Origin: Actinacidiphila yanglinensis
GTDB lineage: Bacteria; Actinomycetota; Actinomycetes; Streptomycetales; Streptomycetaceae
Assembly: GCF_900107965.1 (NCBI RefSeq)
Contig: NZ_FNVU01000006.1
Span: forward strand, 125,969-189,968
DNA: 64,000 bases
Direction of reading: 5' to 3'
Position numbers and translations under genes: made by a program. This document shows positions 54,691 through 63,881 of the stretch, piece after piece. Below the pieces are notes generated by a model, which saw only the letters and a program-made list of their open reading frames with translations, made no database searches and was not told the origin of the DNA. The stretch's first letter is position 1, and each line of letters begins with the position of its first letter.

Positions 54691-54741
54691 CAGAGGCCGG
54701 TCGCCACGCCCCGTGGAACACGGGGAGGCAACCGGCCTCTG
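54691..54741 (-). other. 51-nt stacked stem-loop between metH and the HAD gene
   Basis: On the transcribed strand an 11-bp outer stem (CAGAGGCCGGT with ACCGGCCTCTG) encloses a 7-bp inner hairpin (CCCCGTG, loop TTC, CACGGGG) with unpaired bases between. It could be the metH terminator, although no U-tract follows, or a leader element of the HAD gene 29 bases downstream. Confidence 0.65.
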
Positions 54742-54801
54742 CCGGACCGACAAGTCTACGTCGGGCTGTTGCGGACCGCTGAACGACGGGTGGACCGCCG
54801 G

Positions 54802-57800
54802 TCAGCGGGCGTTGAAGTACTTGGCCTCCGGGTGGTGGATCACGATCGCGTCGGTGGACTGCTCGGGGTGCAGCTGGAACTCCTCCGACAGCTTGACGCC
54901 GATCCGCTCCGGCTCCAGCAGTGCGGCGATCTTGGCCCGGTCCTCCAGCTCGGGGCACGCCCCGTAGCCGAGCGAGAAGCGGGCACCGCGGTACTTCAGG
55001 TCGAACATGTCGGTCATGGCGGAGGGGTCCTCGCCGGCGAAGCCGAGCTCGGACCTGACCCGGGCGTGCCAGTACTCGGCGAGCGCCTCGGCGAGCTGGA
55101 CGGACAGGCCGTGCAGCTCCAGGTAGTCGCGGTACGAGTCGGCGGCGAACAGCTCGTTGGCCGCCTCGGAGACCCGGTTGCCGACGGTGACCACCTGGAA
55201 GCCGACCACGTCGGTCTCGCCGGAGTCCTCGGGGCGGAAGAAGTCGGCCAGGCACAGCCGCCGGCCGCGCCGCTGGCGCGGGAAGGTGAAGCGGGTGCGC
55301 TCGGTGCCGTCCTCGTGCAGCACGATCAGGTCGTCGCCCTTGGACACGCAGGGGAAGTAACCGTAGGTGACGGCCGCTTCCAGCAGGTGCTCGGACTGGA
55401 GCTTGGTCATCAGGCCGCGCAGCCGGGGCCGCCCCTCCGACTCCACCAGCTCCTCGTAGCCGGGCCCGTCGGCGCGGGACTGCTTCAGGCCCCACTGGCC
55501 CTTGAACAGCGCGCCCTCGTCCAGCCAGGAGGCGTAGTCGGCGAGCTGGATGCCCTTGACCACCCGGCTGCCCCAGAACGGCGGGGTGGGCACCGGGTTG
55601 TCGACGGCGACGTCGGAGCGGACCTGGCCCAGGTTGGGCTGCTCCGGCTCCTCCGGCTGCTCGCGGCGCGGCACCCGGCGGGTCTTGAGCGCCGGCAGCT
55701 CCGCGCCGGGCACACCGCGCTTGACGCCGATCAGGGCGTCCATCAGCCGCAGCCCCTCGAAGGCGTCGCGGGCGTAGCGGACCTCGCCGGCGTAGATCTC
55801 GTGCAGGTCCTGCTCGACGTAGGCGCGGGTGAGGGCGGCGCCGCCCAGGATCACCGGGTAGTCGGTGGACATGCCGCGCTGGTTGAGCTCCTCCAGGTTC
55901 TCCTTCATGATCACCGTGGACTTCACCAGCAGGCCGGACATCCCGATCACGTCGGCGCGGTGCTCCTGGGCGGCGTCCAGGATCGCGGACACCGGCTGCT
56001 TGATGCCGAGGTTGACCACGTTGTAGCCGTTGTTCGACAGGATGATGTCGACCAGGTTCTTGCCGATGTCGTGCACGTCGCCGCGGACGGTGGCCAGCAC
56101 GATGGTGCCCTTGCCGCCGCCGTCGTCGCTCTTCTCCATGTGCGGTTCGAGGTAGGCCACGGCGGTCTTCATCACCTCGGCCGACTGGAGCACGAACGGC
56201 AGCTGCATCTGGCCGGAGCCGAACAACTCGCCGACCACCTTCATGCCGGACAGCAGCGTGTCGTTGACGATGTCGAGGGCCGGGCGCTCGGCCAGTGCCT
56301 CGTCCAGGTCGGCGGTCAGGCCGTTCTTCTCGCCGTCGATGATCCGGCGCTGCAGGCGCTCCTCCAGCGGCAGCGCCATCAGCTCCTCGGCGCGGCCCGC
56401 CTTCAGCGACTTGGAGTCGACGCCCTCGAAGAGCTCCATCAGCTTCTGCAGCGGGTCGTAGCCCTCGCTGCGGCGGTCGTAGACCAGGTCGTGGGCGGCC
56501 TGCCGCTGCTCCTCGGGGATGCGCGCGATCGGCAGGATCTTCGCGGCGTGCACGATCGCGGAGTCGAGGCCGGCCTTGACGCACTCGTCGAGGAACACCG
56601 AGTTGAGGGCGGTGCGGGCGGCCGGATTCAGGCCGAAGGAGATGTTGGACAGGCCCAGCGTGGTCTGCACGTCGGGGTGGCGGCGCTTGAGTTCGCGGAT
56701 CGCCTCGATGGTGGCGATGCCGTCCTTGCGGGACTCCTCCTGGCCGGTGCAGATGGTGAAGGTCAGGCAGTCGATGAGGATGTCGGACTCGCGGATGCCC
56801 CAGTTGCCGGTGAGGTCGGCGATCAGCCGCTCGGCGATCTCCACCTTCTTCTCGACGGTACGCGCCTGTCCCTCCTCGTCGATGGTCAGCGCGATCAGCG
56901 CGGCGCCGTGCTCGGCCGCCAGCGCGGTGACCCGGGCGAAGCGGGACTCGGGGCCGTCGCCGTCCTCGTAGTTGACCGAGTTGAGCACCGCGCGGCCGCC
57001 GAGCTTCTCCAGGCCGGCCCGCAGCACGTCCACCTCGGTGGAGTCCAGCACGATCGGCAGGGTGGAGGCGGTGGCGAACCGGCCGGCGATCTCGGCCATG
57101 TCGGCGACGCCGTCCCGGCCGACGTAGTCCACGCACAGGTCGAGCAGGTGGGCGCCCTCGCGGATCTGGTCGCGGGCCATCTCCACGCAGTCCTCCCAGC
57201 GGCCCTCCAGCATCGCCTCGCGGAACTTCTTCGAGCCGTTGGCGTTGGTGCGCTCGCCGATGGCCAGGTACGAGGTGTCCTGCCGGAACGGCACGGTCTG
57301 GTACAGCGAGGCGGCGCCGGGCTCGGGACGCGGGTCGCGCGGCCTGATGTCGTGGCCGCCGATCCGGTCCACCAGCTGGCGCAGGTGCTCCGGGGTGGTG
57401 CCGCAGCAGCCGCCGACCAGGGACAGGCCGTACTCCTGGGCGAACGTCTCGTGCGCGTCGGCGAGTTCGGACGGCGACAGCGGGTAGTGCGCGCCGTCCT
57501 TGGTGAGGACCGGCAGGCCCGCATTGGGCATGCAGGTCAGCGGGATGCGGGAGTGGCGGGCGAGGTAGCGCAGGTGCTCGCTCATCTCGGCCGGGCCGGT
57601 GGAGCAGTTCAGGCCGATCAGGTCGATGCCGAGCGGTTCGAGCGCGGTCAGCGCGGCGCCGATCTCCGAGCCGAGCAGCATCGTGCCGGTGGTCTCCACG
57701 GCGACGGAGCAGATCAGCGGGAGGTTCGCTCCGACGGCGGCCATCGCGCGGCGCGAGCCGACCAGCGCCGCCTTGACCTGGAGCAGGTCCTGCATGGTCT

Positions 57801-58326
57801 CCACGACCAGGGCGTCGGCGCCGCCGGCGATCAGGCCGGCCGCGTTGGCCTGGTAGCCGTCGCGCAGGGTCGCGTAGTCGGTGTGGCCGAGGGTGGGCAG
57901 CTTGGTGCCGGGGCCGATCGAGCCGAGCACGAAGCGGCGGCGGCCGTCGGCGGCGAAGCCGTCGGCGACCTCGCGGGCCAGCCGGGCACCGGCCTCGGAG
58001 AGCTCCTCGATCCGCTCGGGGATGTCGTACTCGGTCATCGCCGAGTGGTTGGCGCCGAAGGTGTTGGTCTCGACGCAGTCGACGCCCGCCTGGAAGTACG
58101 CCTCGTGGACCGAGCGCACGATGTCCGGACGGGTGACGTTCAGGATCTCGTTGCAGCCCTCGAGCTGCTGGAAGTCGTCGAGCGTGGGGTCCTGGGCCTG
58201 GAGCATGGTGCCCATCGCGCCGTCGGCGACGACGATCCGCGAGGCGAGGGCCTCCCGTAGCGCGGTGACCCGGGCCGCGTCGTGCGCGGACGGGGCGTGA
58301 CTGGACGAGGGGGACGGCGATGCCAT
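54802..58326 (-). CDS. metH: Cobalamin-dependent methionine synthase
   Basis: The 1174-residue enzyme has all four MetH modules: homocysteine-binding domain with zinc Cys (GLNCSTGP and VGGCCGTTPEHL), pterin-binding domain (IGERTNANGSKKF), cobalamin domain with DVHDIGKNLV (His cobalt ligand) and a C-terminal activation domain ending near FQLHPEQSTDAIVIHHP. It makes methionine from homocysteine and methyl-tetrahydrofolate. AGGGAG precedes the ATG. The 5' leader is structured. Confidence 0.97.
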   Translation of the reverse strand: MASPSPSSSHAPSAHDAARVTALREALASRIVVADGAMGTMLQAQDPTLDDFQQLEGCNEILNVTRPDIVRSVHEAYFQAGVDCVETNTFGANHSAMTEYDIPERIEELSEAGARLAREVADGFAADGRRRFVLGSIGPGTKLPTLGHTDYATLRDGYQANAAGLIAGGADALVVETMQDLLQVKAALVGSRRAMAAVGANLPLICSVAVETTGTMLLGSEIGAALTALEPLGIDLIGLNCSTGPAEMSEHLRYLARHSRIPLTCMPNAGLPVLTKDGAHYPLSPSELADAHETFAQEYGLSLVGGCCGTTPEHLRQLVDRIGGHDIRPRDPRPEPGAASLYQTVPFRQDTSYLAIGERTNANGSKKFREAMLEGRWEDCVEMARDQIREGAHLLDLCVDYVGRDGVADMAEIAGRFATASTLPIVLDSTEVDVLRAGLEKLGGRAVLNSVNYEDGDGPESRFARVTALAAEHGAALIALTIDEEGQARTVEKKVEIAERLIADLTGNWGIRESDILIDCLTFTICTGQEESRKDGIATIEAIRELKRRHPDVQTTLGLSNISFGLNPAARTALNSVFLDECVKAGLDSAIVHAAKILPIARIPEEQRQAAHDLVYDRRSEGYDPLQKLMELFEGVDSKSLKAGRAEELMALPLEERLQRRIIDGEKNGLTADLDEALAERPALDIVNDTLLSGMKVVGELFGSGQMQLPFVLQSAEVMKTAVAYLEPHMEKSDDGGGKGTIVLATVRGDVHDIGKNLVDIILSNNGYNVVNLGIKQPVSAILDAAQEHRADVIGMSGLLVKSTVIMKENLEELNQRGMSTDYPVILGGAALTRAYVEQDLHEIYAGEVRYARDAFEGLRLMDALIGVKRGVPGAELPALKTRRVPRREQPEEPEQPNLGQVRSDVAVDNPVPTPPFWGSRVVKGIQLADYASWLDEGALFKGQWGLKQSRADGPGYEELVESEGRPRLRGLMTKLQSEHLLEAAVTYGYFPCVSKGDDLIVLHEDGTERTRFTFPRQRRGRRLCLADFFRPEDSGETDVVGFQVVTVGNRVSEAANELFAADSYRDYLELHGLSVQLAEALAEYWHARVRSELGFAGEDPSAMTDMFDLKYRGARFSLGYGACPELEDRAKIAALLEPERIGVKLSEEFQLHPEQSTDAIVIHHPEAKYFNAR

Positions 58327-58338
58327 GGACTGCTCCCT

Positions 58339-58395
58339 GGGGTGCGACGGCTGTCGGCTATGCGCTGCCACGCCCGCAGGCGTGGCACGCACCCC
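58339..58395 (-). promoter_or_regulatory. Structured 5' leader of metH
   Basis: On the metH strand GGGGTGCG (58395-58388) pairs with CGCACCCC (58346-58339); an inner 8-bp hairpin GCCACGCC/GGCGTGGC (loop TGCG, 58386-58367) sits inside. The outer stem closes just before AGGGAG, the ribosome site, so folding could affect translation. It does not show the cobalamin-riboswitch B12 box or a clear SAH-riboswitch core. Confidence 0.5.
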
Positions 58396-58534
58396 GCCAG
58401 GGTAGCGGGCGTGGACACGCGGGGCCCGGACGTTTCCGAGGGGCGGACGGGTGGTGCCACCCGGGCGGCGCTGTTCTGGCAGGTGGCGGCGGTGGGGGTC
58501 TGGCTCGGCTCTGCCATGATGAAGGAGGATGAAG

Positions 58535-58549
58535 GTCGACATTGTCGAC
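58535..58549. promoter_or_regulatory. GylR-type operator before gylR
   Basis: GTCGACATTGTCGAC has GTCGAC at both ends and lies 104 bases before the gylR start. Its complement, GTCGACAATGTCGAC, matches 14 of 15 bases of the site upstream of glpF. Confidence 0.75.
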
Positions 58550-58652
58550 CGCGTCCCTGCTTCCCTCCGACCGTACCGCCGACACCCGCACGACCCGTCG
58601 ATCCGTGCCCGCCACCGACCCGCACCGTCCCGTACCTCTTGGAGCGTCCGCC

Positions 58653-59420
58653 ATGCCAGGTCCCATCCAGTCACTGGAACGCGCCGCGGCGATCCTGCGG
58701 CTGCTGGCCGGCGGCGAGCGCCGGCTCGGGCTGTCGGACGTGGCGTCCTCACTCGGACTGGCCAAGGGCACCGCGCACGGCATCCTGCGCACCCTCCAGC
58801 AGGAGGGCTTCGTCGAGCAGGACCCGGTGTCGGGGAAGTACCAGCTCGGCGCGGAGCTGCTGCGGCTGGGCAACAGTTTCCTCGACGTGCACGAGCTGCG
58901 GGCCCGCGCCCTGGTGTGGACCGACGACCTGGCCAGGTCCAGCGGCGAGTCGGCGTACCTGGGCGTGCTGCACCAGCAGGGCGTGCTGATCGTGCACCAC
59001 GTCTTCCGGCCGGACGACAGCCGGCAGGTGCTGGAGGTGGGCGCGATGCAGCCGCTGCACAGCACCGCGCTCGGCAAGGTGCTGGCGGCGTACGACCCGG
59101 TGGCGCACAGCGAGGCCGCCGAGGGCGAGCGGGCCGCGCTGACCGGGCGGACGGTGACCTCGGCCGCGGACTTCGAGGCGCTGCTCGACCTGACCCGGGC
59201 CCGGGGCTGGGCCGCCGACCTGGAGGAGACCTGGGAGGGCGTGGCGTCGATCGCCGCGCCCGTGTACGACCGGCGCCGGATGCCGGTCGGGGCGGTGGGC
59301 ATCAGCGGCGCGGTGGAGCGGGTCTGCGACGACGACGGCGCGATCAGGCCGCGACTGGTGGCGGCGGTGCGGGACTGCGCGCGGGCGGTCTCCCGCGACC
59401 TGGGCGCGGGCCGGTTCTGA
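58653..59420 (+). CDS. gylR: IclR-family glycerol operon repressor GylR
   Basis: The 255-residue regulator has an IclR HTH (SLERAAAILRLLAGGERRLG, LSDVASSLGLAKGTAHGILR) and an effector domain (STALGKVLAAYDP, VASIAAPVYDRRRMPVGAVG, in parts). TTGGAG lies 9 bases before the ATG; longer in-frame starts upstream are disregarded. GylR represses itself and the glp operon until glycerol-3-phosphate is present, as known in Streptomyces coelicolor. Confidence 0.95.
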   Translation: MPGPIQSLERAAAILRLLAGGERRLGLSDVASSLGLAKGTAHGILRTLQQEGFVEQDPVSGKYQLGAELLRLGNSFLDVHELRARALVWTDDLARSSGESAYLGVLHQQGVLIVHHVFRPDDSRQVLEVGAMQPLHSTALGKVLAAYDPVAHSEAAEGERAALTGRTVTSAADFEALLDLTRARGWAADLEETWEGVASIAAPVYDRRRMPVGAVGISGAVERVCDDDGAIRPRLVAAVRDCARAVSRDLGAGRF

Positions 59421-59560
59421 GCGCCGCCCCGGGCGGTTCCGGCGGGGCGCGGAGAGGGCACGGGAGCGGCGGCGGGCCGCCCGCCCGCGTGGACGGTGAG
59501 TCTGCTCGGTCACATGGCTATTGACCTGGTCATCGTGGGGGGCGAGACTTTCGACCTGCG

Positions 59561-59575
59561 GTCGACAATGTCGAA
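59561..59575. promoter_or_regulatory. GylR-type operator before glpF
   Basis: GTCGACAATGTCGAA is the second copy, 52 bases before glpF, with a further TCGAC half site at 59551-59555. It probably allows repression of the catabolic operon separately from gylR. Confidence 0.75.
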
Positions 59576-59626
59576 CAACGGACGGCTGGCCGGCCGCGGC
59601 TCAGGGACTGAGACAAAGGAGTCGAT

Positions 59627-60469
59627 GTGTCCAACGGCCACATAGTCATCGGTGAACTCTTCGGAACCGCCGTTCTGATCCTGCTCGGCGGCGGAGTGTG
59701 TGCCGCGGTGACGCTCAAACGATCCAAGGCCCTGGACGCCGGCTGGGTGGCGATCTCCTTCGGCTGGGGCCTCGCGGTGCTGGCCGGCGCCTACATCGCC
59801 AACGGCTACTCCGGTGGCCAGCTGAACCCGGCCGTCACCTTGGGCATCGCCATCAAGACCGGCGAGTGGAGCACGATGCCCTACTACCTGATCGGCGAGT
59901 TCGGCGGGGCGATCATCGGCGCGGTGCTGGTCTGGCTGGCCTACCTCGGCCAGTTCCAGGCGCACCTCACCGACCCCGAGGTGGTGGGCGGGCCGGACGG
60001 CCGCGCCGAGCGGACCGCGGAGGGCGCGCCCGGCGCCGAGGCCGCGCCGAAGGCGGACCCGGCCGGACCCAGCACCGGCAACCCGGCGCAGCCCGGCGGA
60101 CCGGTGCTCGGCATCTTCTCGACCGGCCCGGAGATCCGCAACCCGGTGCAGAACCTGCTCACCGAGATCATCGCCACCGCGGTGCTGGTGCTGTTCATCC
60201 TCACCCAGGGCATGACCAAGGGCCTGGCCCTCAACGGCCTGGGCATCCTGCTCACCGCGCTGCTGGTGGTCGGCATCGGCCTGTCGCTCGGCGGCCCGAC
60301 CGGCTACGCGATCAACCCGGCCCGCGACCTCGGACCGCGGATCGTGCACGCGCTGCTGCCGCTGCCCAACAAGGGCGGCTCGGACTGGGGCTACGCGTGG
60401 ATTCCGGTGGTCGGCCCGCTTGTCGGCGCCGCGATCGCCGGCGGGCTGTACAGGCTGGCCTTCATGTGA
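59627..60469 (+). CDS. glpF: Glycerol facilitator GlpF (aquaporin family)
   Basis: The two NPA signatures ([13 protein letters not shown] and [12 protein letters not shown]) are present; Asp after NPAR marks glycerol-conducting family members. The 280-residue protein carries an unusual 45-residue Ala/Gly/Pro-rich insertion (about 120-165) in the extramembrane loop after the third helix. GTG with AAAGGAG upstream. First gene of the operon. Confidence 0.95.
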   Translation: MSNGHIVIGELFGTAVLILLGGGVCAAVTLKRSKALDAGWVAISFGWGLAVLAGAYIANGYSGGQLNPAVTLGIAIKTGEWSTMPYYLIGEFGGAIIGAVLVWLAYLGQFQAHLTDPEVVGGPDGRAERTAEGAPGAEAAPKADPAGPSTGNPAQPGGPVLGIFSTGPEIRNPVQNLLTEIIATAVLVLFILTQGMTKGLALNGLGILLTALLVVGIGLSLGGPTGYAINPARDLGPRIVHALLPLPNKGGSDWGYAWIPVVGPLVGAAIAGGLYRLAFM

Positions 60470-60587
60470 CCCGCACAGCCCGACGCAGCAGCCACCGGGT
60501 GGGCAGCCCGGACCGGACCGCACCACCCGTCCGACGGCGCCCACCGTCCACCGCCCGCCCGACACCAGATCACCGCAGGAGCACATC

Positions 60588-62174
60588 GTGACCGACACCC
60601 CGAACGGCACCGCCGCCGACTCCGCCGACTCCGGCTCCTCGCACGGCTCCGGCCCGTTCATCGCCGCCATCGACCAGGGCACCACGTCCAGCCGCTGCAT
60701 CGTCTTCGACCGGGACGGCCGGATCGTCGCCGTCGACCAGAAGGAGCACGAGCAGATCTTCCCCAAGCCGGGGTGGGTCGAGCACGACGCCGCCGAGATC
60801 TGGACCAACGTCCAGGAAGTGGTGGCCGGCGCGATCCGCAAGGCCGCCCAGGACATCCCCGGCTTCACCCCCGCCGACGTGAAGGCGATCGGCATCACCA
60901 ACCAGCGCGAGACGACGCTGCTGTGGGACCGGCACACCGGTGAGCCGGTGCACAACGCCCTGGTCTGGCAGGACACCCGCACCGACACGCTCTGCCGGGA
61001 ACTGGGCCGGGACGTCGGCCAGGACCGGTTCCGCGCGACGACCGGCCTGCCGCTGGCGTCGTACTTCGCCGGGCCGAAGATCCGCTGGCTGCTGGACCAC
61101 GTGGACGGCCTGCGCGAGCGCGCCGAGGCGGGCGACATCCTCTTCGGCACCATGGACTCCTGGGTGATCTGGAACCTCACCGGCGGGGTGAACGGCGGCG
61201 TGCACGTCACCGACGTCACCAACGCCTCCCGCACCCTGCTGATGGACCTGCGCAGCCTGGACTGGGACCAGGACATCCTCGACGCGATCGGCGTCCCGGC
61301 GGCGGTCCTGCCGCAGATCCGCTCCTCCTCCGAGGTGTACGGCACCGCGACCATCGGCGGGCTGGAGGACGTGCCGGTGGCCTCCGCGCTCGGCGACCAG
61401 CAGGCCGCGCTGTTCGGCCAGACCTGCTTCTCGCAGGGCGAGGCCAAGTCCACCTACGGCACCGGCACCTTCATGCTGCTGAACACCGGCAGCACCCCGG
61501 TCGACTCCCGCAACGGCCTGATCACCACCGTCGGCTACCGGATCGGCGACGACGCCCCCGTGTACGCGCTGGAGGGCTCCATCGCGGTCACCGGTGCGCT
61601 GGTGCAGTGGATGCGCGACCAGATGGGGCTGATCAGCACCGCCGCCGAGATCGAGACGCTGGCGCTGACGGTCGAGGACAACGGCGGCGCGTACTTCGTG
61701 CCCGCCTTCTCCGGGCTGTTCGCGCCCTACTGGCAGGACGACGCCCGCGGGGTGATCGCCGGACTGACCCGCTACGTCACCAAGGCGCACATCGCCCGCG
61801 CCGTGCTGGAGGCGACCGCCTGGCAGACCCGGGAGATCGCCGACGCGATGACCAAGGACTCCGGGGTCGAACTGGCCGCGCTGAAGGTCGACGGCGGCAT
61901 GACCTCCAACAACCTGCTCATGCAGACCCTCGCCGACGTGCTGGACGCACCCGTGGTGCGCCCGATGGTCGCCGAGACCACCTGCCTGGGCGCGGCCTAC
62001 GCCGCCGGCCTCGCCGTCGGCTTCTGGCCGGACACCGACGCGCTGCGCGCCAACTGGAAGCGCGCGGCGGAGTGGACGCCCCGGATGGACGGGGCGGACC
62101 GGGACCGCGAGTACCACAACTGGCGCAAGGCCGTGACGCGGACCATGGGCTGGATCGAAGAAGAGGAGCACTGA
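60588..62174 (+). CDS. glpK: Glycerol kinase
   Basis: The 528-residue FGGY kinase has [19 protein letters not shown] at the N-terminus (after 20 Ser/Ala-rich residues) and [32 protein letters not shown] further on. It phosphorylates imported glycerol with ATP. GTG with CAGGAG upstream. Follows glpF and precedes glpD. Confidence 0.97.
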   Translation: MTDTPNGTAADSADSGSSHGSGPFIAAIDQGTTSSRCIVFDRDGRIVAVDQKEHEQIFPKPGWVEHDAAEIWTNVQEVVAGAIRKAAQDIPGFTPADVKAIGITNQRETTLLWDRHTGEPVHNALVWQDTRTDTLCRELGRDVGQDRFRATTGLPLASYFAGPKIRWLLDHVDGLRERAEAGDILFGTMDSWVIWNLTGGVNGGVHVTDVTNASRTLLMDLRSLDWDQDILDAIGVPAAVLPQIRSSSEVYGTATIGGLEDVPVASALGDQQAALFGQTCFSQGEAKSTYGTGTFMLLNTGSTPVDSRNGLITTVGYRIGDDAPVYALEGSIAVTGALVQWMRDQMGLISTAAEIETLALTVEDNGGAYFVPAFSGLFAPYWQDDARGVIAGLTRYVTKAHIARAVLEATAWQTREIADAMTKDSGVELAALKVDGGMTSNNLLMQTLADVLDAPVVRPMVAETTCLGAAYAAGLAVGFWPDTDALRANWKRAAEWTPRMDGADRDREYHNWRKAVTRTMGWIEEEEH

Positions 62175-62182
62175 GGAAAACC

Positions 62183-63796
62183 ATGACCACCCTGCAACGC
62201 GTCCCCGCACTGGGGACGCACCCGACCGCCGGTGCGACCCCCGGGCGGGCCCAGACCCGCGACCTGCTCGGGCACGCCACGTACGACCTGCTGGTGATCG
62301 GCGGCGGCATCCTCGGCATCACCACCGCCTGGCACGCCGCGCAGTCGGGACTGCGGGTGGCGATGGTGGACGCCGGCGACTTCGCCGGCGCCACCTCCTC
62401 GGCCTCCTCCAAGCTGCTGCACGGCGGCCTGCGCTACCTCCAGACCGGAGCGGTGCGGCTGGTCGCCGAGAACCACCTCGAGCGGCGCGCCGTCTCCCGC
62501 GACGTCGCGCCGCACCTGGCCAACCCGCTCACCTTCTACCTGCCGGTGTACAAGGGCGGCCCGCACGGCGCGGCCAAGCTCGGCGCGGGCGTGTTCGCGT
62601 ACTCCGCGCTGTCGGCGTTCCGCGACGGGGTCGGCCACGTCATCACCCCGGCCCGGGCCGCGCGCGACGTGCCGGAGCTGCGCACCGACAACCTGCGCGC
62701 GGTCGCGGTCTACGAGGACGGGCAGATGAACGACGCCCGGATGGCGCTGATGACGGTCCGGGCGGCGGTCGGCGCGGGGGCGACCGTGCTCAACCACGCC
62801 GAGGTCACCGGGCTGCGCTTCACCCGCGGCCGGGTCACCGGTGCCGATCTGCGCGACCGCACCGACGGCACCGAGTTCGGCGTCGACGCGCGCCTGGTGC
62901 TCAACGCGACCGGCCCGTGGGTGGACCACCTGCGGCGGATGGAGGACCCGGCCGCGGACCCGTCGATCCGGCTGTCCAAGGGCGCCCATCTGGTGCTGAA
63001 GCGGACCTCGCCGTGGCGGGCCGCGCTGGCCACGCCGATCGACAAGTACCGGATCACCTTCGCCCTGCCGTGGGAGGACATGCTGCTGCTCGGCACGACC
63101 GACGAGGCGTACGAGGGCGACCCGCGCGACGTGGCGGTCACCGACACCGACATCCGCCAGATCCTCGACGAGGCGTCGTTGTCCGTCCGGGACCAGCAGC
63201 TCACCCGGGACCTGATCACGTACTCCTTCGCGGGCCTGCGGGTGCTGCCCGGCGGCCCGGGTGACACCGCGAAGGCCAAGCGGGAGACGGTGGTCACCGA
63301 GGGCCGCGGCGGCATGCTGTCGGTCGCGGGCGGCAAGTGGACGACCTTCCGGCACATCGGCCGCACGGTGCTCGCCAAGCTCGCGGAACTGCCCGGTCAC
63401 CCGCTCGCCGACGACATGGAGCCGCTGTCCCGGCTGCCGCGGCACGCCCCGCTGCCCGGGTTCTCCAGCCCCGGCGCGGTCGCGCACCGCCTGGTCGTCG
63501 ACGGGACCGCGCCCGGCCCGCGGATGGCCGGCGACACCGCCGGGCACCTCGCCCGGCACTACGGCTCGCTCGCCTTCGACATCGCCCGCCTCGCCAACGA
63601 GGACCCGGCGCTGGCGGAGCGGGTGCACCCGGACGCGCCGGAGATCTGGGCCCAGGTGGTCTACGCCCGCGACCACGAGTGGGCGTACGACGTGGACGAC
63701 GTGCTGCGGCGGCGGACCACGCTGACGATCCGCGGCCTGGACACCCCCGAGGTGCGCGCGGGCGTGGCCCGCATCCTGGAGGCGCGCCGGGACTGA
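62183..63796 (+). CDS. glpD: Aerobic glycerol-3-phosphate dehydrogenase
   Basis: An FAD-binding GxGxxG region (YDLLVIGGGILGITTAWHA) and SSKLLHGGLRYLQTGAVRLV lead into the GlpD/DAO fold over 537 residues, with a C-terminal helical domain (VVYARDHEWAYDVDDVLRRR). It passes electrons to menaquinone while making dihydroxyacetone phosphate. ATG with GAGGAA upstream, 8 bases after glpK. Confidence 0.97.
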   Translation: MTTLQRVPALGTHPTAGATPGRAQTRDLLGHATYDLLVIGGGILGITTAWHAAQSGLRVAMVDAGDFAGATSSASSKLLHGGLRYLQTGAVRLVAENHLERRAVSRDVAPHLANPLTFYLPVYKGGPHGAAKLGAGVFAYSALSAFRDGVGHVITPARAARDVPELRTDNLRAVAVYEDGQMNDARMALMTVRAAVGAGATVLNHAEVTGLRFTRGRVTGADLRDRTDGTEFGVDARLVLNATGPWVDHLRRMEDPAADPSIRLSKGAHLVLKRTSPWRAALATPIDKYRITFALPWEDMLLLGTTDEAYEGDPRDVAVTDTDIRQILDEASLSVRDQQLTRDLITYSFAGLRVLPGGPGDTAKAKRETVVTEGRGGMLSVAGGKWTTFRHIGRTVLAKLAELPGHPLADDMEPLSRLPRHAPLPGFSSPGAVAHRLVVDGTAPGPRMAGDTAGHLARHYGSLAFDIARLANEDPALAERVHPDAPEIWAQVVYARDHEWAYDVDDVLRRRTTLTIRGLDTPEVRAGVARILEARRD

Positions 63797-63817
63797 GGCG
63801 CTCCGCCGTATACCGGG

Positions 63818-63857
63818 CCGGCCCCCGGAGCCCGCTTCCCCGGGCTTCGGGGGCCGG
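63818..63857 (+). terminator. Terminator of the glycerol operon
   Basis: A 17-bp stem with one mismatch (CCGGCCCCCGGAGCCCG against CGGGCTTCGGGGGCCGG) and a 6-base loop, 22 bases after glpD. Confidence 0.8.
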
Positions 63858-63881
63858 TTCGTGCCCGGGTTCCGTGCCCGG

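Noticed and set aside
53965..58260. 1431-codon open frame antisense to metH
   Set aside because: It is a GC-bias shadow; metH on the other strand has all catalytic motifs.
58327..58440. Cobalamin riboswitch upstream of metH
   Set aside because: No B12-box sequence or the expected multi-stem core was found; only a shorter stem structure was kept as a tentative element.
58529..59524. Open frame starting at an ATG directly after AAGGAGG, overlapping gylR
   Set aside because: The ribosome site abuts the ATG, and the product is an out-of-frame Arg/Gly-rich translation of gylR.
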